Assembly (NCBI GenBank): GCA_947492925.1
Contig: CANLOQ010000007.1
Coordinates: 62,001-126,000 of the forward strand
Reading direction: 5' to 3'
Length of the DNA stretch: 64,000 bases
From: an uncultured Sulfitobacter sp.
GTDB lineage: Bacteria; Pseudomonadota; Alphaproteobacteria; Rhodobacterales; Rhodobacteraceae
Position 1 is the stretch's first letter. Each line of letters begins with the position of its first letter. The notes beneath the pieces are model-generated. The model had not been told where the DNA came from. It did not search any database and saw nothing but the letters and a program-made list of their open reading frames with translations. Of the stretch, positions 59,172 to 64,000 are shown piece after piece. The position numbers and the translations under genes are program-made.

Positions 59172-61880
59172 ATGACCGAGATCAGCAGGGTCGCCTTGTT
59201 CGGCAAGTTGAACAGCATCGGCTACAAGGCCGTCGAAGGTGCCACGGTTTTCTGTAAAATGCGCGGCAATCCTTATGTCGAAGTGGTGCATTGGCTGCAT
59301 CAGATCCTGAACGGTCAGGACAGTGATATTCACCGTATTGTTGATCATTACGATCTGGACCCCGGCAAAATCGCCACCGAGATGACGCGCCATCTGGACG
59401 GTCTGCCGCGCGGGGCTTCTGCCATCTCCGACCTGTCGGATCATCTGATGGACGCGATGGAGCGCGGATGGGTCTACGGCTCGCTTTTGTTCAGTTCATC
59501 CAACGTGCGCACGGGGCATCTGATCCTGGGGATGCTGAAGACACCTGCACTCAAGAACATTCTGACCTCAATCTCGCCCGAGTTAGCCCGGATCAAACCC
59601 GATGATCTGGCCGAGAATTTTCACGATGCCACAAATGGCTCACCCGAAGAACAGCTTGGCGCGCAGGACGGGTCAAACACAGGGGGTGGGGCAGAACCCG
59701 GCGAAGCATCGGGCGCGATGTCACCTGCGCAGATGGGCAAGGGTGAGGCGCTTGAGCAGTTTTGCACGGACCTGACCGAACAGGCCCGCAACGGCGAGAT
59801 TGATCCGATTGTTGGACGTGATGAGGAAATCCGCCAGATCGTCGATGTGCTGATGCGGCGCCGTCAGAACAACCCGATCCTGACAGGTGAGGCAGGTGTG
59901 GGGAAAACCGCCGTGGTCGAAGGCTTCGCTTTGCGTATCGCACGCGGTGATGTGCCGCCCGCGTTGCAGGATGTGCGTTTGCTGGTGCTGGATGTGGGTC
60001 TTTTGCAGGCTGGCGCGAGCATGAAGGGCGAGTTTGAAAACCGCCTGCGCTCGGTCATTGACGAAGTACAGGCCAGCCTGACACCAATAATCATGTTTGT
60101 CGATGAAACCCATACGCTTGTGGGCGCGGGTGGTGCGGCAGGCACGGGCGATGCCGCGAACCTGCTGAAACCCGCGCTTGCACGGGGCACGCTGCGGACC
60201 ATCGGTGCGACAACTTGGGCCGAATACAAGAAATATATTGAAAAAGACCCTGCGCTGACAAGGCGTTTTCAGGTTGTGCAGGTGGATGAACCCGACGTGC
60301 CCAAAGCGATCATGATGATGCGCGGCATCGCCTCCATGCTGGAAAATCATCACAAGGTTCAGGTGCTGGACGAAGGGATCGAGGCGGCAGTGGCGCTTTC
60401 GGCCCGCTATATTCCGGCGCGGCAATTGCCTGATAAGTCGGTGAGCGTCTTGGATACCGCCTGCGCCCGTGTGGCCGTCAGCCAGCATGCGGTGCCCGCA
60501 CAGGTGGATGATGCGCAGCGCAAGATTGAAGCGCTGAACACCGAGTTGGAGATCATTGGCCGCGATGAAACAGCGGGGTATGACGTGGCTGAGCGCCGCG
60601 CCAAGGTGGAGACGCAAAAGGCGGAAGTCGAAGAGCGGCTGACCGGATTGCAGACCCGCTGGGAAGCGGAGAAAGAAATCGTCGCTGAAATTCTCGACCT
60701 GCGCGCGCAACTGCGGGCAGGGGGTGCACCGGTTGAGGAAGGGTCAGAGCTTGCCCCCGAAGGTGGCGAGGACGCGCTTGACGATGCCGCCCGCGTCGAG
60801 GTGATGGAAAAGCTGAAAGCGGCCAATGCCAGGCTGGCGGATGCACAGGGCGAAAGCCCGCTGATCCTGCCGATTGTTGACGAACAGGCCGTTGCTTCTG
60901 TTGTCGGTGACTGGACGGGCATCCCCGTCGGACGCATGGTCAGCGACGAGCTGGCGACGGTGCTGAACCTTGAAGAGCATCTGGGCAAGCGCGTTATTGG
61001 TCAGGATCACGCGATGGCGATGATCGCCAAGCGCATCCAGACAAGCCGTGCGGGTCTGGACAATCCCAACAAACCGATTGGTGTGTTTATGCTGGCGGGG
61101 ACATCCGGCGTCGGTAAAACCGAAACAGCACTTGCGCTGGCTGAGGTACTTTATGGCGGTGAGCAGAATGTCATCACAATCAACATGTCAGAGTATCAGG
61201 AGGCGCACAGCGTCAGCAGTCTCAAAGGTGCGCCGCCCGGCTATGTGGGCTATGGCGAGGGCGGCGTCCTGACCGAAGCGGTGCGGCGCAAACCCTATTC
61301 CGTTGTGTTGCTGGACGAGGTCGAAAAAGCGCATCCCGATGTGCACGAAATATTCTTTCAGGTGTTTGACAAGGGCGTCATGGAAGACGGGGAGGGGCGC
61401 ACGATTGATTTCAAGAATACACTGATCCTGCTGACGTCAAATGCAGGCTCTGATCTGATCATGGATCTGTGCAGTGATCCTGATCTGATGCCTGAGCCCG
61501 AAGGTATCGCGAAGGCGCTGCGCGAACCGCTTTTGAAGATCTTCCCGGCTGCCCTTCTGGGGCGTCTTGTGACGATACCCTACTATCCGCTGAGCCCGAC
61601 GATGATCGCAGAGATCACCAAACTGCAACTTGGCCGCATCAAGAAACGCGTCGAAAGCACGCATGACGTGCCGTTCAGCTATAGCGATGCTGTCGTCGAT
61701 TTGATCGTAGATCGTTGTCAGGAACTTGAAAGCGGCGGGCGGATGATTGACGCGATTGTCACCAACACAATGCTGCCCGACATTTCCGCCGAATTCCTGC
61801 GCCGGATGATGGAAGGCAAACCCGTAAACGCGGTGAGCATCGACGTGGCCGACAGTGCATTCACCTACAGCTTTGACTGA
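59172..61880 (+). CDS. clpV: type VI secretion ATPase TssH (ClpV)
   Basis: A 902-residue double AAA+ ATPase that disassembles contracted TssBC sheaths. The N-domain spans ~1-160. The first Walker A is GEAGVGKTA at residues 240-248 and the second GTSGVGKTE at 643-651; sensor and Walker B regions (IIMFVDETHTLVGAGG, YSVVLLDEVEKAHPDV) are intact. A coiled-coil middle domain lies between. Full length with no frameshift. Confidence 0.96.
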   Translation: MTEISRVALFGKLNSIGYKAVEGATVFCKMRGNPYVEVVHWLHQILNGQDSDIHRIVDHYDLDPGKIATEMTRHLDGLPRGASAISDLSDHLMDAMERGWVYGSLLFSSSNVRTGHLILGMLKTPALKNILTSISPELARIKPDDLAENFHDATNGSPEEQLGAQDGSNTGGGAEPGEASGAMSPAQMGKGEALEQFCTDLTEQARNGEIDPIVGRDEEIRQIVDVLMRRRQNNPILTGEAGVGKTAVVEGFALRIARGDVPPALQDVRLLVLDVGLLQAGASMKGEFENRLRSVIDEVQASLTPIIMFVDETHTLVGAGGAAGTGDAANLLKPALARGTLRTIGATTWAEYKKYIEKDPALTRRFQVVQVDEPDVPKAIMMMRGIASMLENHHKVQVLDEGIEAAVALSARYIPARQLPDKSVSVLDTACARVAVSQHAVPAQVDDAQRKIEALNTELEIIGRDETAGYDVAERRAKVETQKAEVEERLTGLQTRWEAEKEIVAEILDLRAQLRAGGAPVEEGSELAPEGGEDALDDAARVEVMEKLKAANARLADAQGESPLILPIVDEQAVASVVGDWTGIPVGRMVSDELATVLNLEEHLGKRVIGQDHAMAMIAKRIQTSRAGLDNPNKPIGVFMLAGTSGVGKTETALALAEVLYGGEQNVITINMSEYQEAHSVSSLKGAPPGYVGYGEGGVLTEAVRRKPYSVVLLDEVEKAHPDVHEIFFQVFDKGVMEDGEGRTIDFKNTLILLTSNAGSDLIMDLCSDPDLMPEPEGIAKALREPLLKIFPAALLGRLVTIPYYPLSPTMIAEITKLQLGRIKKRVESTHDVPFSYSDAVVDLIVDRCQELESGGRMIDAIVTNTMLPDISAEFLRRMMEGKPVNAVSIDVADSAFTYSFD

Positions 61881-61916
61881 CAGCGCGCCGCGCGGAACCA
61901 GAGGAACTTGAGATAG

Positions 61917-63026
61917 ATGGCAACCTTCGCAGAAGTCAAAGATGCCGGAAAAGTTGTGGGATTTACGATCAGCACACAATTTAATCTGGAATCAAGTCAG
62001 AAGCTTTTTTCTATCACCGGTCCCAAAAAACTGGAGTGGAAGTACCCAAAGGCCAGCGGAAATGCCGCGCCACCTGACGATGTTATTGCCGAGCACGTGC
62101 AAGCGGTGCGGGACAGGGCCAGCAAGAAGTGGCGCAGCGGGTTCAAGAACGACGTCAAAAAGCGTGTGGTGAAAGAGATCAAGCCGCTGGAAAAGCTTTA
62201 TCAGGCGAACCTCGACAAGATCACCGAAAGAGATCAGAAAAAGCGCGAGGCCGCCGAGCTGAAAATCAAGACTGGTGTTGAGACCATTGCCGCTGCAAAG
62301 GCAGAAACCATAGTCGAAGAAGAATTTGGCGCGTTTATGGAAGCAACTTCTGCGACATGCATTTCGGCAATGGGCACCAAGGGCAAAAAGCTCAAGAAAG
62401 CGGGGATTATTGCGCTCAAGGGTACGGCAGTGCTGGCTGTGAGCGCGGTTGGCATCACTGCATCGGCCCTCAGCTTTGGCTCGGCTGCTGTGCCTGCCTT
62501 GACGGCGACGGGGCTGATTATCTCGGGCATTATTGCTTCTGGCGGGGCGATCAGGACGTACCAGAGCAGTCGCAAGGAATTTCGTGCGGCACAGGACAAG
62601 CTGAGCAAATCAACCGCCAGCGTTTCCAGCGCGCTTGAGACCGCATTGAGGGACGCTCAGGCGCTTAAGCTGAAATGGGACAAGGTATCGCTGCGCCTGA
62701 ATGCCGTTCAGAACGAAGTGGCCAAGCTGGAAAAGCAGGAAAAACTCTTGTCTGCGCACAAGACAGACGACCCGCAGGTCAAGAAAATTCAGAAACAGGT
62801 CAAAGAACTGACCGATGATCTGAATGCCGATACCGCTAAACTGCAGGCAATGACCGCCGGTGATCCGGCTGATTACATTACGGCACTTTTGGCCGCACAA
62901 AAGCACGTCAAGGGCATGAACATAGATGCAGATGCCAAAAGCCACGGCAGGTTGGATACTGCCTTTGGCGCTGTCGGCAATGCAAATTCACTTGCGGGGG
63001 CCATCGGCAACATCGCGACCAGCTAA
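61917..63026 (+). CDS. unknown protein with membrane hairpin and coiled coil in the T6SS locus
   Basis: A 369-residue protein I do not recognise. Residues ~1-160 are charged and helical with a short beta-like start (GKVVGFTISTQFNLESSQKL). Residues ~162-212 are a hydrophobic, Ala/Gly-rich stretch long enough for two membrane helices. Residues ~218-310 form a lysine-rich coiled coil. There is no signal peptide. It sits 36 bp after clpV and 44 bp before the sodium channel on the same strand. The layout resembles membrane-active cargo effectors or membrane-remodelling proteins. It is most likely a T6SS effector or accessory protein; this is inference. Confidence 0.65.
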   Translation: MATFAEVKDAGKVVGFTISTQFNLESSQKLFSITGPKKLEWKYPKASGNAAPPDDVIAEHVQAVRDRASKKWRSGFKNDVKKRVVKEIKPLEKLYQANLDKITERDQKKREAAELKIKTGVETIAAAKAETIVEEEFGAFMEATSATCISAMGTKGKKLKKAGIIALKGTAVLAVSAVGITASALSFGSAAVPALTATGLIISGIIASGGAIRTYQSSRKEFRAAQDKLSKSTASVSSALETALRDAQALKLKWDKVSLRLNAVQNEVAKLEKQEKLLSAHKTDDPQVKKIQKQVKELTDDLNADTAKLQAMTAGDPADYITALLAAQKHVKGMNIDADAKSHGRLDTAFGAVGNANSLAGAIGNIATS

Positions 63027-63070
63027 TCTGAGGTCCGGCTGATCCGGACCGCAGCAAGGGAGACACGACC

Positions 63071-63928
63071 TTGGAAAAGGCAAAAATGAAGAACATGACG
63101 CCCACCCGTGAAAAGGTGTTTGATCTGGTCGAAGCCGACTGGTTCAAAAATTCGATTATGGCGGTGATTATCTTCAACGCGGTCACCCTTGGAATGTCGA
63201 CGTCGGGCTATCTGACGGAACGGATTGGCGGGCTTTTGTCCGTGCTCGACAATATTGTGCTGACCATCTTCGTGGGGGAATTGCTGCTGAAATTCTTTGC
63301 CTATCGCTGGCAATTCTTCCGTTCAGCCTGGAATATCTTTGACCTTGCTGTGGTGGGCCTTGGCCTTTTGCCCAGTCAGGAAGGTCTGTCGGCCCTGCGC
63401 GGCTTGCGTGTGATCCGCGCGATGCGTCTTTTGTCAGTTGTGCCCCAGATGCGGGCTGTGGTGCAGGCGCTGCTGGATGCGCTGCCGGGTATGGGCGCGG
63501 TTATCGTGATGATTTCGATCGTGTTCTACGTCTTTGGCGTGATGGCCACGCTGATGTATGGTGCATCCTTCCCTGAATGGTTCGGGACGCTGGGGCGTTC
63601 GCTCTATTCATTGTTCCAGATCATGACACTTGAAAGCTGGTCGATGGGCATCGTGCGGCCTGTAATGATCGAATATCCGTCAGCCTGGGCGTTCTTCGTG
63701 CCATTCATTGTGATTACTGCGTTTTCGGTGCTGAACCTTTTCATCGGTCTGCTGGTCAACACCATGCAAGGTGCCGTGGAAGAAGAAACAGAAGCCGAAT
63801 TTGAAAACCTGCGCAAGCTGGTGCGGGACGAAACTGATGTGGTCGACCGCAATGTGTTGGCCTTGATGGAAGAAGTCAAAGCGCTGCGTGCAGAGCTTTC
63901 CGAGGCACGGTCCAGAGGAGGCAGCTGA
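63071..63928 (+). CDS. bacterial voltage-gated sodium channel (NaChBac/NavAb type)
   Basis: A 285-residue six-span ion channel. S4 has regularly spaced arginines (LRGLRVIRAMRLLSVVPQMR), the voltage sensor. The pore loop has TLESWSM at residues 186-192, the selectivity filter of NavAb-type sodium channels. S6 ends NLFIGLLVNTMQGA, and the C-terminus is a coiled coil that assembles the tetramer. The TTG start at 63071 is best placed after AAGGGAG; an ATG at 63086 is possible. Channels of this type are known from marine roseobacters, but here it lies within a T6SS locus. Its role there is unclear. Confidence 0.9.
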   Translation: MEKAKMKNMTPTREKVFDLVEADWFKNSIMAVIIFNAVTLGMSTSGYLTERIGGLLSVLDNIVLTIFVGELLLKFFAYRWQFFRSAWNIFDLAVVGLGLLPSQEGLSALRGLRVIRAMRLLSVVPQMRAVVQALLDALPGMGAVIVMISIVFYVFGVMATLMYGASFPEWFGTLGRSLYSLFQIMTLESWSMGIVRPVMIEYPSAWAFFVPFIVITAFSVLNLFIGLLVNTMQGAVEEETEAEFENLRKLVRDETDVVDRNVLALMEEVKALRAELSEARSRGGS

Positions 63929-63934
63929 TACAAC

Positions 63935-64000
63935 ATGTCGGGCGCGTCGCAAAAATTCATTGCTCTGGATCGCGGTTTGCGTGCTCACTCTGCATTTGAA
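63935..64000 (+). CDS. start of an unidentified gene, cut by window end
   Basis: The frame from ATG 63935 is open to the window end (22 codons: MSGASQKFIALDRGLRAHSA and on). GAGGAGG lies about 13 bp upstream. The start lies 6 bp after the sodium channel stop, so it probably continues the operon. The visible residues are too few for a family call; vgrG would be a natural candidate at this position. Confidence 0.45.
   Translation, partial: MSGASQKFIALDRGLRAHSAFE

Overview
The window comes from an aerobic anoxygenic phototroph of the Rhodobacterales (roseobacter type). Its left third is a photosynthesis gene cluster in the order crtB-tspO / crtC-crtD / crtE-crtF-bchCXYZ-pufQBALMX-dxs / idi-bchP-bch2-bchG / cytochrome c2 / a B12-binding regulator. 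The pigment genes, the PufX-like protein in place of a tetrahaem PufC, and the palindromic TGT-N12-ACA operators (the PpsR/CrtJ consensus) all fit that group. No rRNA, tRNA, CRISPR array, transposase or integrase was seen.

Region 1 (1-21491), photosynthesis. The crt genes make spheroidene-type carotenoids. bchC and bchXYZ finish the bacteriochlorin ring, and bchG and bchP attach and reduce its tail. The puf genes encode LH1 and the reaction centre. dxs and idi feed isoprenoid precursors. Cytochrome c2 re-reduces the reaction centre. Paired PpsR-type sites lie in the crtD/crtE, crtF/bchC, bchG/cycA and B12-regulator upstream regions. Strong hairpins punctuate the bch-puf-dxs transcript.

Region 2 (21492-30200), uptake and catabolism. 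A complete branched-chain-amino-acid-type ABC transporter with a RidA protein and a thioesterase faces three genes on the other strand: gentisate 1,2-dioxygenase, an FAH-family hydrolase and an alpha/beta hydrolase. Together they look like an aromatic-acid uptake and gentisate ring-cleavage module.

Region 3 (30236-39911), two-partner secretion. A TpsB transporter, a 2008-residue TpsA exoprotein with tandem MBG-like repeats, and a secreted caspase-like protein with Sel1 repeats and a C-terminal peptidoglycan-binding-like domain form one tight operon.

Region 4 (39912-50949), the least explained part. A 1719-residue helical repeat protein ends in a putative zinc peptidase domain (HEVGH) and is translationally coupled to a CpXC-domain protein. 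Facing it is an operon of a coiled-coil protein, a small exported protein, ExbB, two ExbDs and a TonB-like protein with a DUF4384-like end.

Region 5 (51168-64000), type VI secretion: tssA, tssB, tssC, hcp, tagJ, tssE, tssF, tssG, clpV, then an unknown protein with a membrane hairpin and coiled coil, a bacterial voltage-gated sodium channel, and the start of another gene. The membrane-complex genes (tssJKLM) and vgrG are not in the window and may lie to the right.

The best candidates for something undescribed are region 4 beside the T6SS, the TPS-caspase operon, and the unknown protein plus sodium channel inside the T6SS locus.
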